Shown piece by piece: positions 42,448-51,600 of a DNA stretch of 64,000 nucleotides; position 1 is the first letter of the stretch; each line of letters begins with the position of its first letter. The translations under genes were made by a program, and so were the position numbers. The notes beneath the pieces are model-generated. The model saw nothing but the letters and a program-made list of their open reading frames with translations, was not told where the DNA came from and ran no database searches. The stretch lies in NCBI GenBank assembly GCA_036504995.1, contig DASXUG010000011.1, forward strand, positions 1 to 64,000. Direction: 5' to 3'. This DNA is from DASXUG01 sp036504995 (GTDB taxonomy: Bacteria > Pseudomonadota > Gammaproteobacteria > Burkholderiales > Methylophilaceae).

Positions 42448-43037
42448 TAATGTACTCCCAATAAAATACAGTCGATAGCATCGCATAAGCAATGCAGAAT
42501 TAAAATATTTACTTCGTGAACGCGTGAAGCATTTTCGTGCGGGACGCCAATATGAATGTCTTTGTCCCCTAAAAGTTCAACGAGGTCACCACCATCACCA
42601 CCACTCATCGCAATCACGGCGATGTCGCGTTCTTTGGCGGCATCAATCGCTTTTAGAACATTGGCAGAGTTTCCGCTAACGCTCATCACGATCAAAACAT
42701 CGCCAGTCTGGCCTAAAGCAGAAATTTGTTTGGAAAAAACTTGCTCAAAATGCCCAAGGTTGGCGATGGAAGTGAGCGTTGCATTATCTGCACTGAGCGC
42801 GATGGCCGCTAGGCCAGGGCGTTCAGTCTCGTAGTGATTCAACATGCGAGAAGCAAAGTATTGCGCGTTGCAAGAGGCGCCGCCGTTGCCACAAATCAGC
42901 ACTTTTTTTTCGTTTAGCAAGGCTTCAACGATAGTTTCTGCCGCTTTAACAATAGGAGCAGACAATAATTCGGCAATCTCAAGTTTGAGTCTGGCACTTT
43001 GTTCAAAATGTGTGGTGATACGCGCTCTTAAATCCAC
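42447..43037 (-). CDS. diaA: SIS-domain protein, DiaA/phosphoheptose isomerase-like
   Basis: A 196-residue single-SIS-domain protein with KVLICGNGGASCNAQYFA near residue 46 and VLIVMSVSGNSANVLKA near 113. The family includes GmhA, which makes sedoheptulose-7-phosphate into a heptose precursor, and DiaA, which binds DnaA at the origin. The gene order with yraN, lpoA and dolP argues for DiaA; an enzymatic role is not excluded by the sequence alone. Confidence 0.85.
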   Translation of the reverse strand: MDLRARITTHFEQSARLKLEIAELLSAPIVKAAETIVEALLNEKKVLICGNGGASCNAQYFASRMLNHYETERPGLAAIALSADNATLTSIANLGHFEQVFSKQISALGQTGDVLIVMSVSGNSANVLKAIDAAKERDIAVIAMSGGDGGDLVELLGDKDIHIGVPHENASRVHEVNILILHCLCDAIDCILLGVH

Positions 43038-43091
43038 AAGCTTAAATCCATATAATTGTTCTAGGTCCGTGATATTTTATGTACAGTAACA

Positions 43092-43457
43092 CTAAACATC
43101 AAAGGCGTTTTTAATCCATTCAATATGTTGCGGTTGTGAATGATCCATTAAAACAGCATCAAAGCGACAAGGTTGATTACCGTGCTGTTGTAAATAATGC
43201 TCCGCCGTCATTGCAATTTTACGCTGTTTTTGTAGAGTGATGCTACTCGCTGCGCCGCCAAAAGCTGCATTGCTTCTCATGCGCACCTCGACAAATACCA
43301 ATGATTTATTGTCACGCATAATTAGATCAATTTCGCCGAATTTACAACGGTAGTTGCTGCTGAGTAAGGTTAAGCCTTGTTGTTGCAGATAGATCGCTGC
43401 TAACTCTTCTGCGTTTTTGCCTGTTTGTGATGCGCTAGGTTTGATTGCCATGATCAT
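43092..43457 (-). CDS. yraN: YraN family predicted endonuclease
   Basis: A 121-residue protein of the YraN/UPF0102 family with a restriction-endonuclease-like fold. The motif GEIDLIMRDNKSLVFVEVRMR near residue 41 (split as GEIDLIMRD and FVEVRMR) gives the Asp and Glu-x-Arg of the metal site. The biological substrate is not established. It sits between lpoA and diaA as in many proteobacteria. Confidence 0.93.
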   Translation of the reverse strand: MIMAIKPSASQTGKNAEELAAIYLQQQGLTLLSSNYRCKFGEIDLIMRDNKSLVFVEVRMRSNAAFGGAASSITLQKQRKIAMTAEHYLQQHGNQPCRFDAVLMDHSQPQHIEWIKNAFDV

Positions 43458-43499
43458 GTTTTGTAGCTAGCCGAACAGTTTCTGGCAACCTTCATTAAG

Positions 43500-45194
43500 T
43501 TAAGGTGCACTTTCCAACATAATACCCTGTTTGGTAAAGCGACCAAGCAATAATTCACGCTTGATTTCACCCGTTGCGCTCACGCTAATTTTGCCAGTTA
43601 AGCCGTTAAAAGTGCTAAAACTATTGGGGCGTTGCGTAATGATTGCCAGCAAATGATAGGCATCTACCCCCAGTGCAAACCAGCGCTGCATTTCCCCTTG
43701 TGGTAAATCTGCGGCGGCTTTGTAATAGTCTTTGTATGCTTCATTATTATGGTCTATCACCCATGGAATCTCAGTAAAACGTATCGCATTTAAGGCGTTG
43801 TCGCTATTAGCCTGACTCAGCCCATCATTCATCTGAGATAAGCCAAAAGTAGGGGTAGCGCTATTTAAAAATGGCCTGATTTCACGAGCTTCGTCAGCAT
43901 TGGCCGCTAGAAAAATCATGTCTGTCGGATTGCTTTCGAGTTGCGATTTGATGGTAGGGAATAATGTTTTATCAGGGATGCTGATGGGTAAGCCGATATT
44001 GCCGCCAGTTGCTGTCCATGCTTCACTAAAGGCTTTTGCCATGCGATTGGCTAATGGTGAGTTTGACATCACGATGGTAGCGGATTGCATGCCAGCATCA
44101 CGCGCAGTCTTGATAATCTGAGTGACCTCATCTTCTACAGTGAGGCCATAGCTGTAGAAGTTTGCGGTATCCGTGGTTGTGTCGGGCTGGGTAAGCGTGA
44201 GGGTGGGCACGCTAATTTTTGCGCTGCTAAGGGTGCTGGTTTCCTCACGCGTTAGCGGGCCAACCACGTACTTTGCGCCCTCGTCCAATGCTTGCTGATA
44301 TAACGCGATAATGTCCTCTTTTTTTGCACTAGAGGGATAAATTTTAATCTCAGCGCTATTTTTATTCATATCATTGGCTGCGGAAAAACCTTGCTCTATG
44401 GCATCCGCCACTGGGTAAAGCAATTGCTCAGAAAACGGCAGGATAAGTGCGATTTTTCCACTTACCCCTAAACTGCTCCCGCTATTTTTGTTCATAAACA
44501 TGCGGTCATCTAAAAATTGCTGTGCAATGGTGTCACTAGCGGGGTGATCTGGATATGCAGTCCGCCAGTCAATGATCGCTTGCTTGTTAGCACTGGCTGT
44601 TGCAATAGCCAAATCTATCCAGCCTTGCGTAACGTTATTTTCACTTAAGCCGCGCATTTCTATCAATTGCGTTTTGGGCAGAGAGGTGAGTGATTGCCAG
44701 ATGCGTGCTTGATTGGCTTTAATGTCTAATGGGCTGCTTAAAAAAGGTTCGGCAGATACACGTTGCTCTAGCGCGCGATAACTATCGTCTTGGTCATCAT
44801 AGGCGGCAGCCAAGCTTGCGTGTAAACTGGCGACTGCGCTGTTGTTGAGGGTTTTGTCTGCTTGTAATGGCAATAGTAAGCGGAGCACGTTGACAAAATC
44901 TTGCTCTGCTGCAGCAATATTGCCCGCAAGCAAAGTAGCATAGCTGGAAATGGCAGGGATGCTCGCCTGAGCGGTTTTTGCGCAAATCAGGTTGCTGGTT
45001 TTGAGGCAATCAAGCCCTTCAGCAAAATACGTCTCCGAACTTTTTTTTGTTTTTGTTACTGTGTTGTCAGTAGCCGTTTTGGTGTCGGTTTTGTTGCTGG
45101 CAGGCGCGCTATCTGCCCATGCAAAGTTTGAAAAAACGATAGGGCTAACAGCCAATAATGCAAGTAAATATAAGGTGGGTAAACGGTGAGTCAT
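43500..45194 (-). CDS. lpoA: LpoA-like penicillin-binding protein activator
   Basis: A 564-residue exported protein. After a signal peptide (to about residue 28, NFAWA) come TPR-like helices (about 45-230) and a periplasmic-binding-like domain (from about 245, KIALILPFSEQLLYPVADAIEQG). LpoA is an outer-membrane lipoprotein that activates PBP1a in gammaproteobacteria; here I do not see a convincing lipobox, so anchoring is uncertain. The start is placed at ATG 45194; ATG 45200 and an upstream start at 45209 are in frame. It overlaps the divergent rsmI start. Confidence 0.85.
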   Translation of the reverse strand: MTHRLPTLYLLALLAVSPIVFSNFAWADSAPASNKTDTKTATDNTVTKTKKSSETYFAEGLDCLKTSNLICAKTAQASIPAISSYATLLAGNIAAAEQDFVNVLRLLLPLQADKTLNNSAVASLHASLAAAYDDQDDSYRALEQRVSAEPFLSSPLDIKANQARIWQSLTSLPKTQLIEMRGLSENNVTQGWIDLAIATASANKQAIIDWRTAYPDHPASDTIAQQFLDDRMFMNKNSGSSLGVSGKIALILPFSEQLLYPVADAIEQGFSAANDMNKNSAEIKIYPSSAKKEDIIALYQQALDEGAKYVVGPLTREETSTLSSAKISVPTLTLTQPDTTTDTANFYSYGLTVEDEVTQIIKTARDAGMQSATIVMSNSPLANRMAKAFSEAWTATGGNIGLPISIPDKTLFPTIKSQLESNPTDMIFLAANADEAREIRPFLNSATPTFGLSQMNDGLSQANSDNALNAIRFTEIPWVIDHNNEAYKDYYKAAADLPQGEMQRWFALGVDAYHLLAIITQRPNSFSTFNGLTGKISVSATGEIKRELLLGRFTKQGIMLESAP

Positions 45195-46049
45195 AGTCAT
45201 TCTAATCATAAAAATACATTATATGTGGTCGCCACGCCGATTGGAAATCTGCAAGACATTACTTTGCGCGCCATTGACATTTTTAAGTCGGTCGATGCAA
45301 TCGCAGCGGAGGACACGCGCCATACTACACACTTATTAAGTCATTTTGGCATACAAAAAAAACTAATTGCAGTACATGAGCATAACGAACATCAATCCGC
45401 TGAAATTTTGCTTAAACGCATACAGTCTGGCGAATCAATTGCGCTCGTGACAGATGCTGGTACGCCTGCTATTAGCGACCCAGGGGCGATTGTGGTTGAC
45501 GTGTTGCGTCAAAATGGTGTCAACATCGTACCCATTCCAGGGGCGAGTGCGGTAATCGCTGCGCTCTCAGCTTCTGGGATTATTTCAAACGGATTTAGTT
45601 TCATTGGTTTTTTACCCGCTAGCGGTTCACAAAGGCGTAAAGTATTAACCAGCTATCAAGCACATCCAGTGACGCTGGTGTTATACGAAGCACCCCACCG
45701 CATAGTAGAATGTATAGTCGATCTGGCAAATGTGTTGGGTGCAGAACGCCGTATCACCATCGCACGTGAAATCACCAAAACCTTTGAGACCTTTCACCGT
45801 TGCCTGTTGGGCGAAGCACAAGCTTGGTTAGAGAGTGACAGCAATCAACAGCGTGGTGAGTTTGTGTTGATGATAGAGCCCGCCCCTGTCGATGATAGTA
45901 AAACCTTAAGCGATGAAAGTTTAAATACGCTTAAAGTATTGCTTGCCGAATTGCCGCTTAAACAAGCGGTTAAATTGGCAGTGGAAATTACTGGCGAGAA
46001 GAAAAATCTACTTTATGATTTGGCGCTGCAATTAAAACCACAAAACTAA
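45186..46049 (+). CDS. rsmI: 16S rRNA 2'-O-ribose C1402 methyltransferase RsmI
   Basis: A 287-residue SAM-dependent tetrapyrrole-methylase-fold enzyme that methylates C1402 of 16S rRNA. TLYVVATPIGNLQDIT opens the fold near residue 11, AEDTRHTTHLL near 41, DAGTPAISDPGA near 89 and PGASAVIAALSASG near 118. The GTG start is the only one that keeps the conserved N-terminus. The 5' end overlaps the divergent lpoA gene, so there is no spacer for promoters. Confidence 0.95.
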   Translation: MSHSHSNHKNTLYVVATPIGNLQDITLRAIDIFKSVDAIAAEDTRHTTHLLSHFGIQKKLIAVHEHNEHQSAEILLKRIQSGESIALVTDAGTPAISDPGAIVVDVLRQNGVNIVPIPGASAVIAALSASGIISNGFSFIGFLPASGSQRRKVLTSYQAHPVTLVLYEAPHRIVECIVDLANVLGAERRITIAREITKTFETFHRCLLGEAQAWLESDSNQQRGEFVLMIEPAPVDDSKTLSDESLNTLKVLLAELPLKQAVKLAVEITGEKKNLLYDLALQLKPQN

Positions 46050-46076
46050 TTATTACTTCATTATTTAGAGTTCAAT

Positions 46077-47108
46077 ATGACTAAAATCACCATTACCCGC
46101 CCTGATGATTGGCACTTGCACTTGCGTGATGGCGCAGCCCTAAAAGCCGTGTTGCCTGATACCGCCAAGCAATTTGCCCGTGCCATTGTAATGCCCAATT
46201 TGCGTCCACCTGTTACCACCACCGCGCTAGCACAGGCATACCGCGAACGCATTCTGCAAGCCTTGCCCGCAGACATGGTGTTTGAGCCGCTGATGACGCT
46301 CTACTTGACGGATAACACCACGGCGGATGAAATTATTCAGGCCAAACAAAGTGGTATTGTGCATGGCGTAAAGCTTTATCCCGCAGGTGCAACGACTAAT
46401 TCAGATTCTGGTGTTACCAGCCTAGATAAATGCGCCAATGCCTTGCAAGCCATGCAAGAGGTGGGCATGCCCTTGCTCGCCCACGCAGAAGTGACCGATG
46501 CTGATGTGGATGTATTTGACCGAGAAAAAGTGTTTATCGACCGTCATATGAAACCACTGCTAGCAAAATACCCTCATTTAAAAGTCGTATTTGAGCATAT
46601 CACCACACGAGATGCCGCTGAGTTTGTGGCCTCTGCTTCAGGCAATGTCGCTGCTACTATCACGGCACATCATTTGCTGATGAATCGCAATGATATGTTT
46701 AAAGGGGGTATACAACCGCATCACTATTGCTTGCCCATTTTAAAGCGCGAAGAACATCGGTTGGCCTTAGTAAAGGCCGCAACCAGCGGCAACCCTAAAT
46801 TCTTCTTAGGCACGGATAGTGCGCCACACGCCAAACACACTAAAGAAGCTGCTTGCGGTTGTGCTGGTATGTACACCGCACATACTGCGATGGAACTCTA
46901 TGCAGAAGCCTTTGAAAATGCCAATGCTATCGATAAGTTGGAAGGCTTTGCCAGCTTTTATGGAGCAGATTTTTATGGCTTGCCACGCAACAGCGAGCAA
47001 ATTACTTTGCTGAAAGAGAGTTGGGTTGTGCCAGCGAGTTTGCCGTTTGATGGCGGGGACTTGGTGCCGTTACGGGCTGGGCAAAGCGTTGGGTGGAGAA
47101 TGGTATAG
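46077..47108 (+). CDS. pyrC: Dihydroorotase PyrC, class II
   Basis: A 343-residue zinc enzyme that cyclises carbamoyl-aspartate to dihydroorotate in pyrimidine synthesis. Ligands and active site are visible: DDWHLHLRDG near residue 12, the carbamylated Lys in VKLYPAGATTNSD near 100, HAEVTD near 137, EHITT near 175 and LGTDSAPH near 245. Length is normal for the class II enzyme. It follows rsmI by 27 bases and may be cotranscribed. Confidence 0.97.
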   Translation: MTKITITRPDDWHLHLRDGAALKAVLPDTAKQFARAIVMPNLRPPVTTTALAQAYRERILQALPADMVFEPLMTLYLTDNTTADEIIQAKQSGIVHGVKLYPAGATTNSDSGVTSLDKCANALQAMQEVGMPLLAHAEVTDADVDVFDREKVFIDRHMKPLLAKYPHLKVVFEHITTRDAAEFVASASGNVAATITAHHLLMNRNDMFKGGIQPHHYCLPILKREEHRLALVKAATSGNPKFFLGTDSAPHAKHTKEAACGCAGMYTAHTAMELYAEAFENANAIDKLEGFASFYGADFYGLPRNSEQITLLKESWVVPASLPFDGGDLVPLRAGQSVGWRMV

Positions 47109-47206
47109 TCTAGACGAGTCTGTTATGCCATACAGTCGGTGCAATCCACTGAGCTTATTTCACCAGTTATGTATCACGCAAATTGAATAGTGCAAAGGGG
47201 CCGCGG

Positions 47207-47899
47207 ATGACTAGTTTTAAGGTAACGCTAATAAAAAGAAACGTGACAAAAGAGGAAATAATTACTGATTTGAAGCGAATTGCGGTCGAGAGGAAATTAA
47301 AAACAATCACAGTAAAAGAGTATCAGGAAGTAGGCACTTTTGGCGTGAATACAGTTTTAAGAAGGTTTGGATCGTGGAATGATGCATTATTGTGCTGTGA
47401 GTTAGAGGCGCCTAATCGCCAATATATTCCTGATGTGGAGCTATTTGAAAATATAGCTAATGTATGGACGCAGTTAGGTCGCCAACCATTTGGGCGAGAG
47501 CTTGAAAAGTCAAATGGATATTCCAAATTCTCGCTCGGAACATATGAGAAGAGGTTTAAAAGTTGGAATAACTCTTTGATAGAGTTTGAAAGATTTATCA
47601 ATGGTAATGCTGAGGATGCTGATTATAAAAGTAACAATGAGTTGGTTAATAAACATGAGGCGTCATTAAAAAAAAGAAGCACACCAAGAAAGGTAAACTG
47701 GAGGCTTAGAGCGCAAATATTAATCAGAGATAATTGTATGTGTCAGATGTGTGGGGCAAGCCCAGCGAAAAATCCAGACGTACTTCTCCATGTTGATCAT
47801 ATAAAGCCCTACTCAAGAGGAGGTGAAACCGTACAGGAAAATTTGCGAACGTTATGCTCGATATGCAATATTGGTAAGAGTGACATGCATAATGAATAA
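47207..47899 (+). CDS. HNH endonuclease with two homing-endonuclease-associated repeats
   Basis: A 230-residue protein with two similar N-terminal helical repeats, ending RRFGSWNDALL near 50 and KRFKSWNNSLI near 115, which look like homing-endonuclease-associated DNA-binding repeats. The C-terminal HNH domain has CMCQMCG near 181, HVDHIKPYSRGG near 199 and CSICNIGKSD near 219, which gives the catalytic His pair and two CxxC zinc sites. The gene is richer in A/T than its neighbours and is followed by an unusual repeat, so it looks acquired. ATG 47207 is preferred over 47183. No host intron is recognisable. Confidence 0.82.
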   Translation: MTSFKVTLIKRNVTKEEIITDLKRIAVERKLKTITVKEYQEVGTFGVNTVLRRFGSWNDALLCCELEAPNRQYIPDVELFENIANVWTQLGRQPFGRELEKSNGYSKFSLGTYEKRFKSWNNSLIEFERFINGNAEDADYKSNNELVNKHEASLKKRSTPRKVNWRLRAQILIRDNCMCQMCGASPAKNPDVLLHVDHIKPYSRGGETVQENLRTLCSICNIGKSDMHNE

Positions 47900-47951
47900 G
47901 AAGTGTAGTGTGTAAATTGAGAGCAATTTGCAAACCTTTAAAATAACAAAA

Positions 47952-48185
47952 ATTTCCTTTCGCCTCTAGGCGAGTATCTTTATTTTGCTTGTCCAAAATA
48001 AAGATACCAAACAAAAAGACACCCCTCTGCCGCTTTCTTCCTCCGCCGCTCGTTCCAGTGGGCGGCAATCGAACTCGCCCTAGCGACTTGCCTAAACCGC
48101 AAGTCACCGCGGAGCTCAAACAGGCGATTGCCGAAATCTCCCACTTTCACTGTGCTGCTCGGCGCGACAGAAGGGGTTTTGATCG
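47952..48185. repeat. Structured GC-rich intergenic repeat element
   Basis: After the HNH gene comes CGCCTCTAGGCG (47961-47972), a small hairpin, then perfect 14-base arms GTATCTTTATTTTG (47974-47987) and CAAAATAAAGATAC (47994-48007) around six bases, and a ~150-base GC-rich tract. I recall similar CTTTCTTTTG-n-CAAAAGAAAG elements followed by GC-rich sequence between genes in many proteobacteria, often with spurious minus-strand ORFs of the type LFG-F-LDKQ-K-TR, which can be read here too. The element is probably non-coding; its nature is unknown to me. Confidence 0.55.
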
Positions 48186-48332
48186 TGAGTGTTTGAACAT
48201 TTTTCTTTATTTTTTATCGATGAGAATCAATTCATCATTTAGTTGATTGTTGATTTACCTCAATATAGCAACGTATTAAAAGGCGCAAATTGCTATTTCG
48301 CGGTTTTAATACTTTGTGTTGAGGAGAGTGTG

Positions 48333-48479
48333 ATGTTAATTACAAATTTACTTTCATCAGATTATGGCTTGATGAGTCTTGCTGTGATTTTGTTTGTGAT
48401 TGGCATGTCTGTGTGGTTTTACGGCTTTTTTAAACGCAAGATGGATGAGGATGCTGCAAACGCTAAGCCCAAGCGTTGA
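48333..48479 (+). CDS. DUF3149-like small membrane protein
   Basis: A 48-residue protein with one membrane helix (SLAVILFVIGMSVWFYGFF) preceded by LLSSDYGLM and followed by a basic tail KRKMDED. This resembles the short DUF3149 family of betaproteobacteria; function unknown. TTGAGGAGAG is a good ribosome binding site for ATG 48333; a longer frame from 48243 has none. It is a single gene, convergent with the GGDEF-EAL gene. Confidence 0.75.
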   Translation: MLITNLLSSDYGLMSLAVILFVIGMSVWFYGFFKRKMDEDAANAKPKR

Positions 48480-48506
48480 GGTTAAGTAAGGCGTTTTTTT
48501 TGATAC

Positions 48507-50927
48507 TCAGCCTGCTATTGCTGCTTGTTTTCTGGCTGTTGCGTCCCATTTATCTAACCACTGGCTAAACTCTGTTGCTGGCATGGGGCGGCTCATAAAG
48601 TAGCCTTGTCCAAAATCGCAACCCATGCTGGCGAGTAAATCCCATGCTTCTTGATTTTCGATGCCTTCTGCGACAACTTTTAGGTTTAAATTGTGACCAA
48701 GGTCGATAGTGGATTTGACGATGGTGACATCGCTTTTATCCTTGGCGACGTTAAGCACAAAGGATTTATCAATTTTTAGTTCGTCTATCGGTAGTTTCTT
48801 TAGGTAGGCTAACGAAGAGTATCCCGTGCCAAAGTCATCAATGGCTAATTTAAAGCCCATCAGGGATAGTTTTTTAAGGGTGTCTAGCGCCCGTTGTGGG
48901 TCATCCATAATGCTACTCTCGGTGATTTCTAGTGAGAGGTATTCTGCAGTAATGTCGTGCTCATCAAGAATTTGTTGAAGCTTTGCTGGCAGATCGGCAT
49001 CAATTAAGTCTCGAGTGGAGAGGTTAACCGCGATAGTGATTTTCCTTCCCTCCGCCCGCCATTGGGCTGCAGATGAGGCTGCCTGATGTAGCATCCAGAT
49101 ACTAATTTTTTGTATCAGCCCAGTTTGCTCAGCAAATGGGATAAATTGGTCGGGGAAGATTTGTCCTCTTTCTGGGTGTATCCAGCGAATCAGCGCCTCA
49201 GCTGAAGTGACTATTCCTGTGGTTAAATCTACTTTGGGTTGCACATACATTCTCAGTTGTTGAGAGGCAATTGCGGTTTTAAGGTCAGAGGCCAATGATA
49301 GATTTTCTAGGCTGGTCGCATCAAATTTACTGTCAAATACTGCAATATGATATTGCTTTTCTTTGGCTACCTGCATAGCAAGCTCAGCTCTGGAGAATAA
49401 TTTTTGCTCGCTATCTGCGTGCTCTGGGTAGCAAGCAATACCAATGCTTGCGCTCACATCTACATGCTGCTCTCCAATCCGAACAGCAATTTCCAGTCTT
49501 TTTTCCAAGTCATTCGCGATGCGAAATGCAATGTTAGAGTCGCTATTAGGTAACAAGATGGCAAATTCATCTCCGCTTAATCGTGCGACAAAGTCGGTAG
49601 ATTGGCGCACCGCTGATTGCATTCTAATTGCGACATCTCGCAGTACTTTATTGCCAGATTCGTGTCCTAGCACGGTGTTGATCTTTTTAAAGCGGTCAAG
49701 ATTCATCACAATGACTGACACCGAAGCGTTATTTTTATTGGCATCGCTAATGGCTTGCGACAGTTTCTGAATGAAAGAGAAACGGTTGGGTAATTCGGTT
49801 AATTGGTCCCAGTAAGCAAGTTTTGAGATGTACTCTTCACGGCTAGCGATTTCCTCAGACATTTTATTAAAGGCGCGTCCAAGGTTACCAATTTCATCTG
49901 ATCTGTCTATGTCGCCGGAAAGTTCGTACTGACCTGAGCCTAGCTTCTCAGCGGTGTTTGCCAGTTGAGTTATGGGGCTGCTAATTTTCTTTGCCACATA
50001 AAGTATTGCAATAGCAAAGACTAGTGCGCCAAAAATCGTTAATACCAAGAGATTAATTTGCAGCGTTTGATAGGGTGCAGTGGCCTCGTCAATAGAGCGT
50101 TGCAAAACTGCATATACGGATTGATTGGGCCTATTTAGAATCTCCACATAACGCGTACCATATTCAGTATCTTGGATTTTTAAATTGTCATTAACTGTTC
50201 TCTTCAGCGGCAAAGGGTTCTCGTTTTGGCTCAAGCGCTCTAGCGTAGGTCTGGATTTTTGTACCAATTGGCTCGCTACTTCGTTTCCGAGTGTGGTGGC
50301 TGCGAAGTCCCAGTTCTGATTTGCGGATTGGCTCACAAAAGTGACTTCAAGATTGCTTAATTTGTGTAGTTTTTTTGCAAGTACATTGTTAATCTCGAAG
50401 CCCATGATAATCCAGCCGATAGTTAGCGGCGCTTTGATAGGCACTGCCACCAATTGGTAGGGCTTTCCTTTGAAAATTTCAAAGTCACGGCCATCGACTG
50501 ACTTAGCATTGTTTATAAGGTTGGTAATGGAAGTAAGGGCTTCTTGCTGTGACAGATTGCCAGATAAAATTAATTTGTTCTGGCTTGCTGAATAAAATAT
50601 TGCGATGTCTGCATTAATGCGTGATTGATGGTTGGATAGGGCGGATGAAATGGTTTCATCATCATTGCTGCCGATCGCTTGTCTAAACCCATAATCGGTG
50701 GCGAGAATTTTTGCTGCTTGAGATAGGCTTTCTCCATTTTGGTCTAGTAGGCTAACAAATACTTTTTCACCAATTTGTAATTGTTCATCCACTGAGTGTC
50801 GTGCATTTTTATCAATACTATAACGGATCGCACTAAATCCAACCGCTTGGATCATCAGGATCAAGCTTAAAAAAATGATCGCGATGCGACTTCTTAAGGT
50901 TTTGAATTCAATTTTAAAATGCGGCAT
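48507..50927 (-). CDS. Membrane GGDEF-EAL cyclic di-GMP protein
   Basis: An 806-residue protein with a membrane segment near 13-32, a large periplasmic sensor region (about 33-290, Cache-like), a second membrane segment near 292-312, HAMP (about 313-365), GGDEF (about 375-530) with RLSGDEFAILL, and EAL (about 545-790). The EAL catalytic set is complete: AEALIRWIHP, AVNLSTRDL, LEITESSIM, IDDFGTGYSSL, ELKIDKSF and AEGIEN followed by FGQGY, so it should act as a phosphodiesterase; SGDEF may still allow cyclase activity. It is the last gene of a three-gene unit with a cupredoxin-like and a hemoglobin gene (26-base spacers). Confidence 0.93.
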   Translation of the reverse strand: MPHFKIEFKTLRSRIAIIFLSLILMIQAVGFSAIRYSIDKNARHSVDEQLQIGEKVFVSLLDQNGESLSQAAKILATDYGFRQAIGSNDDETISSALSNHQSRINADIAIFYSASQNKLILSGNLSQQEALTSITNLINNAKSVDGRDFEIFKGKPYQLVAVPIKAPLTIGWIIMGFEINNVLAKKLHKLSNLEVTFVSQSANQNWDFAATTLGNEVASQLVQKSRPTLERLSQNENPLPLKRTVNDNLKIQDTEYGTRYVEILNRPNQSVYAVLQRSIDEATAPYQTLQINLLVLTIFGALVFAIAILYVAKKISSPITQLANTAEKLGSGQYELSGDIDRSDEIGNLGRAFNKMSEEIASREEYISKLAYWDQLTELPNRFSFIQKLSQAISDANKNNASVSVIVMNLDRFKKINTVLGHESGNKVLRDVAIRMQSAVRQSTDFVARLSGDEFAILLPNSDSNIAFRIANDLEKRLEIAVRIGEQHVDVSASIGIACYPEHADSEQKLFSRAELAMQVAKEKQYHIAVFDSKFDATSLENLSLASDLKTAIASQQLRMYVQPKVDLTTGIVTSAEALIRWIHPERGQIFPDQFIPFAEQTGLIQKISIWMLHQAASSAAQWRAEGRKITIAVNLSTRDLIDADLPAKLQQILDEHDITAEYLSLEITESSIMDDPQRALDTLKKLSLMGFKLAIDDFGTGYSSLAYLKKLPIDELKIDKSFVLNVAKDKSDVTIVKSTIDLGHNLNLKVVAEGIENQEAWDLLASMGCDFGQGYFMSRPMPATEFSQWLDKWDATARKQAAIAG

Positions 50928-50953
50928 GGTGATGATATTAGTGGTATAGAAAA

Positions 50954-51574
50954 CTATCTGTTGATGATTGCTTCAGGATTGATATTGATTGTTACGGTCA
51001 CTTGTTCATTTCCTTTAATATTGATTGCCTGCTCTGCCACCACATTTTCTTTAACTAGCGCGTAGTGCCATGTTTTTAATGTGTATTGTCCGTTAGGTAT
51101 ATCTTTGAGTGATACTTTGCCAGCCGCGTCTGTTTTTCCAAAATATGGGGTGTCGACGACGTTGACAAATGCAACCATCGTGTCGTGAATGTTGCAACCA
51201 AGTACCACAACGCCAGGCTTATCAAACACTATAGGGGCGGTTGGTACTCCCGAATACAGTTTTAGTTCGAATGTTTTTGCGGGTGAGAATGAGTAGACAT
51301 GGTGTCTGACGCTATCCTGATTGGGGAAGGACACATTAGAGCCTGTTTGCACCACAGAAACCAAAGGCGTAAATTTTTTATTTTTTTGGGCAATATTTGC
51401 AGTGCCAGTGCTTGTACTTGCTGTTTTAGTCGTCGGAGATTCCGCATACACAACAGCATTTTCAATGGGTTTGCCAGCGGTATCATTAACTGTTACTTGA
51501 ATCTCACCTGAAAGTGCATTTAAACAATAAGCCAAATAAATGAACGCCGTGCTAAGCTTAAACGATATCCGCAT
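50954..51574 (-). CDS. Methylamine-utilisation-like cupredoxin protein
   Basis: A 206-residue exported protein of the group often annotated as methylamine utilization protein. After a signal peptide (to about residue 23) come a carboxypeptidase-regulatory-like beta fold (about 25-65) and a cupredoxin-like domain with VRHHVYSFS near 88 and LGCNIHDTMVAF near 128. The His, Cys, His and Met can form a type 1 copper site. A second regulatory-like stretch, SLKDIPNGQYTLKTWHY, follows. No mau gene is nearby, so the name is historical. It lies between the hemoglobin and the GGDEF-EAL genes. Confidence 0.8.
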   Translation of the reverse strand: MRISFKLSTAFIYLAYCLNALSGEIQVTVNDTAGKPIENAVVYAESPTTKTASTSTGTANIAQKNKKFTPLVSVVQTGSNVSFPNQDSVRHHVYSFSPAKTFELKLYSGVPTAPIVFDKPGVVVLGCNIHDTMVAFVNVVDTPYFGKTDAAGKVSLKDIPNGQYTLKTWHYALVKENVVAEQAINIKGNEQVTVTININPEAIINR

Positions 51575-51600
51575 TGATTTTATCCCTTGCCCATTAATGA

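Noticed and set aside
47724..48119. Minus-strand reading frame of 131 codons across the HNH 3' end and the GC-rich repeat
   Set aside because: It overlaps a real gene and resembles spurious translations of a repeated intergenic element.
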